The notes under the pieces were generated by a model. That model did not search any database. It had not been told where the DNA came from and saw only the letters and a list, made by a program, of their open reading frames with translations. The translations under genes and the position numbers were made by a program. From positions 80,208,501 through 80,272,500 of the forward strand of contig CM077593.1 in the NCBI GenBank assembly GCA_039654915.1: 64,000 nt of DNA. The letters run 5' to 3'. Position 1 is the stretch's first letter. Each line of letters opens with the position of its first letter. The DNA comes from Aquilaria yunnanensis. Taxonomy: Eukaryota; Streptophyta; Magnoliopsida; Malvales; Thymelaeaceae. Below, piece by piece: positions 37,051 through 50,200 of the stretch.

Positions 37051-37309
37051 AACTTTTAACCCAAGGGAGCGAAACGTACATCAAACATAGTCAAGGATCC
37101 AAACAAATCAAGATACCAATTTGTGGGATCACTCCAGAGTTAGGGAATCAAGTCTATGCCACGTGTCACAAGTCTCTTCTCCAAACCTACCACATGTATA
37201 ATGCTAGTAACCAAAACAAAAGGAACTTAAAAACCTAAGGATGAAAACCCGCATTTCCCACAAAGTCAGAAGCTCACGTGTCACTACATGCTCATCCTCT
37301 TGTACTTTA

Positions 37310-37351
<42 letters not shown>

Positions 37352-37521
37352 AACGTATTTCTTTATTTTCTTTGAATACTTTGACTTTGTAACCGATTCT
37401 TTGTAATAATGAAAAAAATAATAATAAGTATTTTGATTGTATAGTGTTTAGTGCTACCTCCATCCCATGTTCTTTACTTAATTTCAACTTTCTTACTTGA
37501 ACTTGAATTGAATTTATTATA
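37051..37521 (+). repeat. Direct repeat copy 1 with (TG)n
   Basis: From TTTTAACCCAAGGGAG to TGAATTTATTA this ~470-bp block is repeated at about 38222-38695. It contains GTCTATGCCACGTGTCA and a (TG)n run at about 37312-37346. The pair, 1.17 kb apart, could be LTRs of a short degenerate element or a tandem duplication. No PBS or TG...CA ends are evident, so the class is open. Confidence 0.7.
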
Positions 37522-38221
37522 TCATATTTACTAGAAAAAATTTAAAAAATATCTATGATTGAAATGTCTTATTTCTATAGCCCAAAGTCATAATTTCCTT
37601 TTCTTTTTTGTTAATGTAGGACAAGAAGACAGAAACACTTCCCAATTTTTTTGGTTGAACTATCTCTTTTTTATAGCCCCAAACTTCCAATTTTCCTTCT
37701 ACTTTGTTCATGTGGGACAAGACAAATAAACTCATTAACTAGCAATGTTAAGCTTTTTTGTAGAATCTTACGATTTTGTGACTCTAGAGAAACCACAACA
37801 ACTCTAGGTAGAATCCCGACTTTAATAACCTTGAAACAATCCATTCTCAAAGAAGTGAATTTCTTGCTTGCTAGCCCAACCAAGATGCCTTTAAAGGCCC
37901 CTCACGTAACTCCCTCATTAGCCCCTTCTACCTCTATTGATGTCATACAATGTTGGATGTAATATTTAAGATTAGTGATCTCGTCATAAATTGACTTCAG
38001 TAACCTAAATCTTTCAAGGTTAGGTTCCTACAAAATGTCAAACGCAAAAGGTTGGTTTTGCAAACTACTAGTATTTATTAAATAAACAGCTAAAAGCTGA
38101 GGATACATTCCCTTAACCTGTTGCTTTAGCTGTGCCATTTGTTGGACCATCTCCCCAACAAAATCGTCGTTTGGGTGTCCCTTCAGACATTAAGGTATCA
38201 TTGTGGCCCTTGAAAAGCTAC
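37522..38221. other. Spacer between direct repeats
   Basis: About 700 bp with only short open frames and no recognisable protein domain. If the flanking repeats are LTRs, this would be the internal region of a non-coding element. Confidence 0.35.
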
Positions 38222-38475
38222 ACCTTTAACCCAAGGGAGTGAAATGTACATCAAACATAGTCAAGGATCCAAACAAACCAATATACCAATTTATGGGATC
38301 AATCCAAAGCTAGGGCATCAAGTCTATGCCACGTGTCATAGATCTCTACACCAAACCTACCATATGTATAATGCTAGTAACCAAAACAAAAGGAACCTAA
38401 AAACCTATGGAAGAAAACTGGCATTTCCCGCAAAGTCAGAAGCTAACGTGTCACTACATGCTCATCCTCTTGTAC

Positions 38476-38521
<46 letters not shown>

Positions 38522-38695
38522 CGTATTTCTTTATTTTCTCTGAATACTTTGACTTTGTAACCGCTTCTCTGTAATAATGAAAAAAGGTAAAAAAACTAAT
38601 AAGTATTTTGATTGTATAGTGTTTAGTGCTGCCTCCATCCTATATCCTTTACTCAATTTCATTTTTCTTACTTAAATTTGACTTAAATTTATTAC
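38222..38695 (+). repeat. Direct repeat copy 2 with (TG)n
   Basis: Second copy of the ~470-bp block, with (TG)n at about 38481-38518. Its right part continues the same sequence after an inserted MITE at 38696-38916 (both copies share TATTTACTAGAAAAAA). Confidence 0.7.
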
Positions 38696-38916
38696 AATTC
38701 CCCCGTCTTAAAATTTTTGTTCTATTTGACTTTTTATTATATTTTGATTTAAATTTATTTATAATAAAAATTTAAAAAATATATTTAGAAACTACATCTC
38801 TTGATTTATTATTCATATATAAAGATTTTTCATTTATATATTAAAATGTTAAAAATAAAAAATTTTAAATTAATTGCTGAAAATAAATGGAGTAAAAATT
38901 TTTGGAATAGATGGAG
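38696..38916. mobile_element. Stowaway-like MITE inserted in an older MITE
   Basis: The element lies between TA dinucleotides (38694-38695 and 38917-38918). Imperfect terminal inverted repeats are CCCCCGTCTTAAAATTTTTG on the left and ATTTTTGGAATAGATGGAG on the right. The surrounding sequence, starting CTCCATCC near 38634 and running to about 39060, looks like an older element of the same type. Confidence 0.5.
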
Positions 38917-39060
38917 TATTATATTTACTAGAAAAAATTAAAAAAATATCTATTTAGAAACTATAAGTTTTCATAATTTTATTTATGTATAAAAATTTTA
39001 CATTCAAATACTTAAAATGGTGAAGACAAAAAAAATTATAAATTAATTATTATAAATAGT

Positions 39061-39387
39061 ATAGAATATTTTTTTATATAACAGGACTAATACATCGACA
39101 TCATGTCCCTAAAAGGTAAAAGAAGATGAAAACCAAAACGGAAGCAAAGCAAAGCTACCAGTCAACAAAGCATCAAAGAGGGAATAAGAGGACTGGTAAT
39201 GGCCGATGGCCGTAAAGCCCCTGCAGATTGCGACATTTAATTATTGGCCATCAATATATATAAATGATTCATGTGTACAAGAGAAAGTGGAGAGAACAAA
39301 GGAGCTAAAAACAAGAGAAAGGCAAGAAAATGGAAAGCAGCAGCAACGTCGAAAGCTATTCTGCAGGAGACTACGTCTCTATAGAAG
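39061..39387 (+). promoter_or_regulatory. Upstream region of the permease gene
   Basis: This is the sequence before the proposed start at 39388. A TATATATAA lies at about 39253-39261. An ATG at 39330 opens a 23-codon frame (MESSSNVESYSAGDYVSIED...) that ends at TAG 39399 and overlaps exon 1 in another frame. It may be an upstream ORF, or the true N-terminus if a one-base change disrupted it. Confidence 0.45.
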
Positions 39388-42300
39388 ATGACGACGTCTA
39401 GAAAACGCAACAGGTTATTCACTACGACCATCACCTTAGTCGCAGCCTCACGTGCGTATATACATACATACATACATGTTTCCTCTACTTATCTTTTCTA
39501 TTCTGCTTAACTTTACCTCAGAGTGGGTTCTTCCTTTTTTCTTCTTTTCTAAAACTTTGGTTCCAACGTGGAAAATCTTTACTTACGACGGCTTTATAAG
39601 TAAGTGAAACCTGTGTGAATAAAGGCGAAAATAGAAACTGCTGCAGGGCGATAGGGAACTTTTCGGTGACGTTCTTGGTGGTGTCGGTGCTGACGCGGCT
39701 GAGCATGACATATGGGCGGGGAATGACCTACGGGGGGCCCCTTACCATGGTCTGGGGTTGGCCCATCGTTGCCGTGTTTACAATGGCCATGGCGGTCTCC
39801 ATGGCGGAGATCTACTCCGCCTATCCTGCCGGTGGTCTGTATGCTTGGAGCGCTAAGCTCTCCGGCCACCATTGGGGCCGTTTCGCTTCCTGGTTGACCG
39901 GCTGGTATGTTAATTTCTAGTCTACGTAATTTTGAAATTACAACACTTCTATATAGCGGACAATGGTAAAGTAAAATTTATCATATAAAAACTTGTACCA
40001 GCTGATTGTTCGATAACCAAACGTTTAATTTACTCCGATAAGTTATGCGTAAACATGTAACTAATGTGAATTAAAAAGAGAAAAAAAATATATATTGTAG
40101 GCCATTCTTAGGGCTCTTCTTTTAGAATATAACCACTACTAAAATTATCGAGTTTACCAACTGCCACTTACCAACGCGCAGTAGTTGGTAAGTTCAATTT
40201 ACCAACGCGCAACCGTTGGTAAATGCAAGTTGGTATTCGATTCGTTGGAAATTTTTTTACCAACACGCAAGTAATAACACGTTGGTAATTTCCAACGCAT
40301 ACACGTTGGTAAAATTCACGTTGGTAATTACCAACGGTCAGGAATTGGCCTTGGTTTCCAACGCGTGGTTATAGTTACCAACTGCGATGTGCGTTGGTAA
40401 CTACCAACTGCCACGGCAGTTGGAAAATTACCAACTGCCATGCGCGTTGGTAACTAGCAGTTGGTAGTTACCAACGCGCATGGCAGTTGGTAGGGGACCG
40501 CGTTGGTAATTACCAACTTACAGCAGTTGGTAAGGTGGTTGGTAATTACTAACGCGCATGGCAGTTGGTAATTACCAACGCGTGCAAGTTAGTATTAAGC
40601 CGTTGGTAATTACCAACTTGCATACACGTTGGTAATAGTGTCTGTAAGTACCAATGCGGATGACAATCGGTAATTACCAACGCGTTTGAGTTGGTAAATC
40701 CTGGTACCGCGTTGGTAATGTACATTAAGCGTTCAAGGGTTCGGTTGTTTCATATTTTTCCCACTTTGAAACAAGTTCGAAATTACCATAGCAATTCCAA
40801 AGTTCCCCCAGCCTTGCTCAGCAATAAAGATTACACAAATATGCAAACGTAATTTTCATAAAATGTTCTCAAATACACCATAATTAAAACAAGAACATAT
40901 ATGTCTGGAACAAACCATACAACAATCAAAGGATTACACATTTCAGTAATTTCAACTGAGTCTTAATTAGGTCTAACAATTATTATGTATGTCTGATAAC
41001 ACAAGAAATTTGGAAATGATTTACCTGTTGATGACTACCATCACGGAGTGCCGACTATCTCCTCATCATCCGAGTCTGAGTCATCAGGATACTGTGGAAC
41101 TGGTTGAGCCGGCGGGCACGGAAGGTTTAGCGAACGACAAATAATCTCCAACTGAGCCCGGTTTGCCTCCAATGCGGCTCTATTCGCCTCCATCTCTGCT
41201 CTCTGTCTCCTCTTAATTCTCTCGAGCTTCCTCTCGTACTCGGCATCCCTTCGTGCATTCTTCTCCGCCATCATCTTCTGTACTTGCTCTTTGAATTGCG
41301 GTGTCTGTGTGATGTCGATAGGTGGGATGGCACCTGGCTGTCGTCATCCTAGTATGACACACTGCTCAGATCCTAATCCAAAAACACGCCCTCTCCTTCT
41401 ACCGCCAGATACAGTACTAATGATTGCTAGTTCATCAATTGCCTCTACTCCATCCTCTTGTTGTGTTTGCTCCTTAATCTCTGCACTGATACGAGTCTAC
41501 AGAAACATAATAATTATACATTTGAAAATGACATTATTGGTAAAACATGGTAAGTATCTTAAGAATAGTTTTGAAGCAAAAGTTATAATACTTACAGCAA
41601 CTTCTTCACAGCGCTTACTAACATATTTCTCATTCTTCATTTTATGTGTTGCTTGAAGGACTTTAAACAAGCCAGGATTCTTCTTCTCTGGATCTCTCTC
41701 TCTCTAATTGAATGAAACGTAAGATTAATATGTAATTTAAGTTAATTATTTACTTAAATGTAAAATGAAAGAACATGTATTATTGTACATACCATTTGCT
41801 CTCGATGTGCAGACATCGAGATAGATCCCCCTGCATATGTCGCGCTACAAGAGCCAGACTGTGAATCCTCGTCAGTCCCTGTTGCTCGCATTGCCTTGAA
41901 TCTAGCGGACATCTGAATGAACTCCGGACTGGCCCAATATGCCTCCATCTTTGCATATGCAGCATCTGACATAAAGTTTGCCTTTGCTCAACGTTTAACA
42001 GGATCCTTCACACGTCGGATTTCTGACATCATGCTTCTGTAATGCTGTGCTCCCAAGATATTCCACACCCGATACACCTCATTATGGTGTATCGGATCCC
42101 ACTCACAGCTCCTTTGTACCGGTTAAAATGTGTAAACTATTAGCATGATAAAAACAAGTAGTTGTTTTGACATTAATACATCATTTCATACTAATATACG
42201 TGTTATACCTCAAAAACACGCCACCACTGCTGAAGGTCTGATGCAGAGACGGAGGACCAATCAGCATAGGGTTTGAAATGTGTGGTGAAACATGGTGTCA

Positions 42301-45300
42301 CCAATCGTGTCGCTGCAGCTGGAATGAATCTGCAAAGTTAAAATGATTACTTAGTTACTTCTTGATGATTCACAGTAATGTAAGTAATATTAGTATTTTT
42401 ATAACATTTGTAGCATTTTAAAGCACTTACATGTTACCATGTGGGGATATCCTCATCTGGGCTCGGGCTGCTGTCTGTGACATCGATGATGGGATGTCAT
42501 CAATATGTATATCATCATCTGACGGATGAGTCGTCACTATCGGGTGCATACCACGGCGCGCACTAGATCCATGTCCAGATGTCGTGCCCCCACCGCCTTG
42601 AGATCGGTGCTCATGTGAGTGGACATGCGTCGCTGGCACTGTTGTGTCCTACGTCTTTAGCCCGACATCATCTTGTGCCCGGGATGAAGAACCCATCCTC
42701 TGTCGCTCATTAAGTATTGGCTCCATGACCTCCTTAAACTGCGCAAATGGTCCTTTCCCAGGTTGGCGTTTATAGGTGTTATCCTCCTTACGCGACATCT
42801 ACATTTATTATTATCTAAGTGAGAAAATTAAACATAACATATGTTTACTGACATTTATTATGGAGTATTAAGGGTACATAAATTTACCAAATATGTTCTA
42901 AACATTACAAATGACTCGTGATCATGACACATTGTATCCGTTATATTCATTCATTCGACCTAGTGCTTCCATTATCGTCAAACTCCTCATTTTCTTCCAT
43001 GTCACTGTCATCAAATATAAACTCCTCCTCATCATCTGTATTGTCATTCGATCCCTCCTCGTCAAGTACATCTTCTTCAATATCTTCACCGACACCCGGG
43101 TCAGCTAACTCCTCAACTAGGTCATCTTCAATTCTTTGACAACTCACGGATCCACTGTCTTGATAAACGTCATCCTTGTCAACAATTGCTCCCTAGATTA
43201 TCCATCTAGGTTTTATCTTCATAACAGCTAACCACCCATTTTTTTCACGTGACTTTGTCGGATATGGTGTGTAGTAAACTTGGTCAGCCTGTGCTGCTAG
43301 AATGAAAGGATCAAACTTCTAATATCTGCGGCTATCCCGTATCTCAACTAACCCAAACTATTTATGCATTCGAGTTCCACGTTCAGGTGTTGGGTCAAAC
43401 CAGTTGCACCTAAACAAGACAACATTCTTATGTGGATAGCCAGGATATTCGAGTTGAATGACTTCTTCTAATATACCATAAAAATCACATTCAACTTCGC
43501 TTGAACCCGTGCTTCGTATGTAGACTCCATTATTAAATGTTGATTTTTCCTTGCCCTAGTCACTTATGTGAAACTTGTACCCATTTGTGAAATAAACCGG
43601 CCATGTCTCTACCCGACGTGATGGTCCACATGCAACATCCCACAAGATGTTATCGACAATATTGTTACCTGGATCATCAACCTATGCAAAACATTTTCAT
43701 TTTAGGACAACATATCTGGAAGTTTATAACTTAACATATTGCAATACATAGTGACTAAAAGCACCCGTACATAGTGTCGGAGCCAGATTGAGAAATTGTT
43801 TCCAATGTGTAGGTCCATCTCATACATGGTGATATAGGGAGCAATTTCCCTTACCATATCCACAAACATACTATGAGGAAATACATAAATGATGAAAATA
43901 TGTTAGTTTCGTCAAATGATTAGTCCAGAACTTCAAAATAAGCAAAGTGAAGGATCATCATCAAAGATGACTTACTTTATATATGGCTTGATCTCAGCAT
44001 AGTTTAGAAGAATGTATGTGGTTGCAAGTCTGAGTTCATCGTCCGTGAGGAATCTATATCTACATGCACCATATGGACGTCCCGGAAAGGTGAATATGGA
44101 CCACAACTCACCATTACATGGTTTTGGCCCACCATCATCATTTCGCGGAACTCGGTTCATCATTGAGGGAACATGGGATTCAAAGTAATGAGAGCAAAAG
44201 ATGGAAGTCTCCTTTATAAGGTATGCTTCACATATCGATCCCTCAACATAAGCAGTATTAAAAACCTTCATTTTTAGGTCATGCATGCACCGCTCAAATT
44301 TATACATCCATCGGTACTGAACAGGTCCTCCGACCCGTGCTTCATATGGCAAGTGAACTGGGAGATGCTCCATGACATCAAAAAACCCGGGAGGGAAAAT
44401 TCTCTCAAGCTTACAAATTATAATTGGAATATTGGCCTCTAACGCCAACAAGTCATTATCATGCAGCTCTGGAGAGCACAAGTCTCTAAAGAATAGGCTT
44501 AACTCCGTTAATGGCTTCCATATATTCTCCGGAAGCGCTTCAAGGGCAATTGGGAGAAGCCTTTGCATCATAACATGGCAATCATGACTCTTCATGCCAT
44601 ACATATTGCAGCCAGAGGTATCAACACATCTCCCAAGATTCGAGGCATATCCATCAGGGAGTCGTAAAGATTTTACCCAAACGATCACATCTTGCATTTG
44701 GGAACATCAAATGTGAACCTCGCGTTAGGTTTGAATGAACGACCATCATCAAGTGGAACCATGTTTAACTGCGGCCGATGACAATAAATTTCGAGGTCCT
44801 TCCGTGCTTTAACATTAGTTTTCGTTTTGTTCTTAACATCCATCACCGTATTCCATATATTCTCAAACACGTTCTTCTCAATATGCATGACATCAAGATT
44901 ATGTCGAATTAAGTTCGTGGCCCAATATGGTAACTCCCAAAAAATGCTCCACTTCGTCCAATTATGTGATTTCCTATAATCGCACGGGCGATGTTGTGGA
45001 CCATCGTAAGCAATTGATGGAATCCAGGAGATTCTTTCAAATATAGCCTCACCTGATAATTGATCGGGAGGCAATGACTTCTCTGATTTCCCCTTCTTGA
45101 AACAAGTACAATTTTTTCTATATGGGTGGTTCCGGCCAAGAAATTGCCGGTGACAGTCGAAAAATGAAACTTTTCCGCCATACTTAAGTTGGAATGCCTT
45201 ACTTTCGCCCATACAAATTGGGCAAGACAATCGCCAATGTGTCATCCATCCTGAAAGCATGCCAAAAGCCGAAAAGTCATTTATGGTCCACATTAATGCT

Positions 45301-47210
45301 GCTCGCAGAATAAAATTTTGTTTCAATGACACATCCCATGTTTCAACGCCATCAAACCACAAATGTCATAACTCTTCTATTAGAGGTTGTAGATAAACAT
45401 CAATCTTATGATTTGGGCTACGTGGACTTGGAATCAACAACGACAGGAACATATAGGGTTTTTTCATGCACATCCAAGGGGGCAAATTATACGGAGTAAC
45501 GATAACAGGCCAACAAGAGTATTGTTTTCCAAATGGTCCAAAAGGGGTAAATCCATCGACACACAACCCCAATCGGACATTTTGTGCTTCCGAAGCAAAC
45601 CATGGGTAGGTCCGATCAAAATGTTTCCAAGCTTCAGCATCTGATGGATGTTTTATAACACCTGGGGTTTTTTTTTGCTCCTTATGCCACCTCATCTGCT
45701 CTGCTGTTGACATTGACGCAAATAAGCGTTGAAGCCGAGGGCTTAGTGGTAAGTAATGCATGGTTTTTCTAGGTCGATCTTTACCTCCACCACCCTTTTT
45801 TGGCTTATATCTCTCACTTCCACAATACATACAGACACGAAGATTACTTTCATCTTTCCAGAACAACATGCAATCATTAACACAGACGTCAATCTTCTGA
45901 TGAGACAGGCCCAACTGGGAAACTAATTTCTTCGTTTCAAACCAATTTGATGGCATCTTACTATCTGTAGGTTGAGTCTCTTTCATCAGCCCGGCAATGC
46001 CATTAAAACATGCTCGTGACATGTGATATTCAGACTTAAGGTTAAGAAGACGGACAGCAACAGATAGCTCAGAATGATTTTCACACCCATCCCATAGAGG
46101 GGTTAATGCTAAATTCAATAGATTGAAAATTTTTGTGCACTTTCATTCGGCTGCGCAACATTGTCTTCCGGAAATTGTGTGAAATTAGGCCCAACGGCAT
46201 CTAGTACCATCCTTTCGTATGGATTTGTCGAAGACCCCTGCTTAAACTGATCAAAGCCACAGACACCCGGGACTGTATTTGATGCTACATTAAATGGCTC
46301 TCCATGAGCTGTCCAATTCAAGTAAAAAGGCTTAAACCCCCATTTGTACAGATGAACTCTAACCTCGTCACACTGTTGAAATCGCAAATTCTTACACTTC
46401 TGATAAGGACAGCGAATGCATAACCCGCTCATTGTTTCAGGATGAGACATAGCAAATGATATAAATTCATGAACCCCATCCTCCCACTCTTGTGTGTACC
46501 CCCTTCGGCCAGGCAAAAAACGGTTACTGTACATCCAACTACGTCCCGACTCCATTACAAACTAAATATGTTCCTATTCGTATAAAAGATTCATGTTGTC
46601 ATCAAAGAACACAATCACGAAACTATTAATAATCAGGTGTACCCTTCCCACATATGCATGCATGCATACAAACACATTACTACTAACAGTATTATTATTA
46701 CTCAAATTTAAGTACTATGGGTATTATCGTACTTGGTTCTATCGTTATTGTCATTATTATGTATAATTACGATATGTAATTTTTTTAAGTATTGTCAAAG
46801 TTATTATTATTTATATAATAATAATAATTATTATTATTATCATGACTGTGGCATGCATATATGTATTATTAATACTTCCATTTAAGTACTATGGGTATTA
46901 TTGAACTCTGTTTAATAATTAATTTAATTATTATGTATTATTACTATTTGTCTATTTTTAAGTATTATAAATATTATTCTGATATAATAATAATAATTAT
47001 TATTATTATGACTGTCCCATGCATATAAGTATAAAGATTATGATGTAATAATAATAATTACATACATTATTACTATCAGTATTATTATGATGTAAGTAGT
47101 ATTACTCAAATTTAAGTACTATGGGTATTATTGTACTTTGTTTTATAATTAATTTAATTATTATGTATTAGTACTATTTGTATTTCTTAAAGTAGTATAA
47201 ATATTATTCT

Positions 47211-47283
<73 letters not shown>

Positions 47284-50200
47284 TATGACTGTCCCATGCA
47301 TATAAGTATAATTATTATGATGTAATAATAATAATTTATTAAATACATTATTTTTATAATTATTATTATGGGTATTATTATTACTGAAATTTAATTACTA
47401 TGGGTATTATTGTACATGCTTCAATAATTATTTTAATTATTATGTATAATTAGTATTTGTAATTTTTATAAGTCTTATTAATAATAATATTGTTATTATA
47501 ATATTATTATACTTATTATTATTATAATTATTATTACAATAATATTATTACTAATCTTATTGTTATGACTGTGCCGTGCTTATAAGTAAAATTATTATGA
47601 TGTTCCATGCATATAAGTGAAATTAGTTTTAGTATGATTATTATTATAATCATCATCAATCAAATTATTTTTATTAATAATATTAATATTCTTAATGTTA
47701 TTGTTATTATTAAACATATTATTACATTACTATTATTAACATTCTTATTGTTCTTAGTATTAACGTTATAACATTGAACATTTCATACTTAATGATTATT
47801 ACTTAGGTTCGGTACTATTATTTTATAAGTTCCTACTACTCATCTCGTACACATATTAATTAATTATTATCATTACTCTTAATATTTTGATATTATTGGT
47901 ACATCTTTTTATTATTATTATTATTATTACACCATACATAATATAACCATTTACAGCTGATCACTCCAAGTAAACCATAACTAAACCCATTAGCATCAAA
48001 TTATACAAATAATGATTTCATAAAATAATCTATATCATAAACTAAAAATTTGTACCTCTAACATAATTAAATACAACGCACAATAAAATTGCATATTCAC
48101 TGTAATCCATCACAAAATATATCCACAGATAAGAAATAATTAACATAAATTGAATATTCAAATACCAACAACTATGTTCAAACCATAGTGACAACACATA
48201 AGTTTTATTATCAATATTAATAATTAAAAAAAATTTCCCTTCATAAATCCCGCTTTCAATTCGGAAGAAAAAAAAATGAAACTTACCTCGAACGACTTCG
48301 AACGGAGAGGAAAAACAATGGGTACGTCTTCAAGGTCACAGATACAGGGATGAACTGAAAAAAAGGAGGGAAAAAACTTAATATTCTGGTAATATAACAA
48401 ATTTCTTCAAATGAAAAAAAACCTACAAACACCACGCGTATTTTCAAAAAAAAATTGTTACTCAGATTATTATTATTTTTAGAATTATTATTATTATAAT
48501 TATTACTATTATTATTATTATGATTTTTATTATTTGGAGGTAATTGTGACTATTATTAGAACTATTCCTATTATTATAAAACTTTGGTACAATTAATTTT
48601 GTTTGTATTATTATTATAGTAATCATTATCATTATTATTATTGTTGTTGTTGTTATATTTTTCATATTATTCTTATTATTAATCGTATTATTACATTATT
48701 ATTTTCCTCATTCTTATTGTTCTTATGATTAAGGTAATTATTATTACTTAGTTTCATTATTATAATTTTCTAACTTACTTCTACTACGATGTACTCTTAG
48801 TAAAAATTATTATTACTGTTATTATGTTTATATTATTGGGTACAGCTTATAATAATAATTATTATTTTATTATTATTACTATTACCCAACACTAAATCAC
48901 CCAAACTAAATCTTAACTCAACTAATTACGCTCTAAAGAATGTAGAAAAAAAATAAATGAAATAAACAATCTATATGGAAATTGAAAATACCTATCTTCA
49001 ACATAATTAAATACCATAAATAAATTTCATCTTCACATTTTCCATCAATAAAATTACCCATAAATAAAAAATCATTAACAAAAAATAAATAGAAAAAACC
49101 TAACTAAAATAACCAGAAAAATTTTGAACTACATTCATAATACATAAATTTTAATTACAACATAAATAAGAAAATACAATTTTTTTCAGTAAAAAAAAAA
49201 TAAAATTCAGATAACAGGAAAAAAATTGTAAACGTACCTCCACCAACTTCAAAAGCTACGGAATGTAACAATGAGAACTTATGCAACCTCAAATAAGAGC
49301 TGAAACGTCAACAATATTGCATCAAAATCCCTCCACGATTTTTTCCCACGTATATACCTAAAATTAGAAAATATCTAGAAAATAAACACATACCCGTGCT
49401 GAGGAGAACCAGATCTACGAAATGACGCCAAAAACGTCGCAAAACTGCCGGACTTTGGACGGCAATCGACGGCGTCCGTCACGGTGGAGGCGGAGCTTCT
49501 CTCTCTAGTTCTCCTGACCGAAAACGCGAATGAACCTGGAGAAGAAGGAAGATGAATTTAAAAACCTTTTACCAACGGCTAGCCGTTGGTAAATTAGTCT
49601 TAATTAAAAAAAAAAAAACCTACCAACGCAGGGAAGTTAGAATTTTTCCAACGGACTGTTGCTACTTACCAACGGCTAGGCCGTTGGTAATAAAAAAAAA
49701 CCTGAAAAAAAAATGTTCCTCTTCTACCAACGCGTGCATGTTGGAAATAATTACCAACGGTTCTACACGTTGGTAAATATGCCATTGGAAAAGGTCCAAA
49801 AGTTAGTAGTGAATTAACCAACCAAACATAGTTCTTTTTGGGACCGCTCTAAAATACCTGGTCGGCACCTATACACACCCATTTTCAACCGTTCAATCAA
49901 GAGATCTAATTTTGGTTAAAGTATTCATGGACTCCTATAGTTTCATCTTTTGGCTTGATTGGGGCTAAAGTTTTCAGTATTCTCATCAAAGCTCATCATA
50001 GTGAAGATCAGATAGGAGAAACCCGTTCAAGCAGTATTGCCGGTTATCCCCACTTGCTGCCACCCTCTCGCCTTACACCGATCTACCCATCGCCGGTGAC
50101 AGGAATCGGAAGGAAAAACCTTTTGCCAAGCCATCCCCACCGCTGATGTACAACCATCCTCGTCGCAAAAAACATCCCCATCACGAAATCGAGGACAAAA

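Larger units (their letters stand above)
40134..49811 (-). mobile_element. CACTA (En/Spm) transposon, 9.7 kb, in permease intron
   Basis: Ends are CACTACTAA (40134-40142) and TTAGTAGTG (49803-49811), perfect inverted copies. The flanking trinucleotides are AAC and AAT, a near match to the 3-bp duplication of the superfamily. Dense subterminal repeats of TTACCAACGCG / CAGTTGGTAA type follow at both ends. Two transposition genes lie on the minus strand, so transcription runs opposite to the host permease. Both genes carry stops, so this copy is probably non-autonomous, though its ends look usable by a transposase supplied elsewhere. Confidence 0.93.

Noticed and set aside
37312..37346. (TG)n as a possible Z-DNA or regulatory element
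   Set aside because: It is an ordinary microsatellite repeated in both direct-repeat copies; no evidence of function.
42911..43139. Plus-strand Ser-rich frames
   Set aside because: They are the complement of the acidic GAN/GAA-rich tail of the tnp2-like gene.
48462..48665. Ile-rich minus-strand frame
   Set aside because: It is translation of an ATT/AAT simple repeat.
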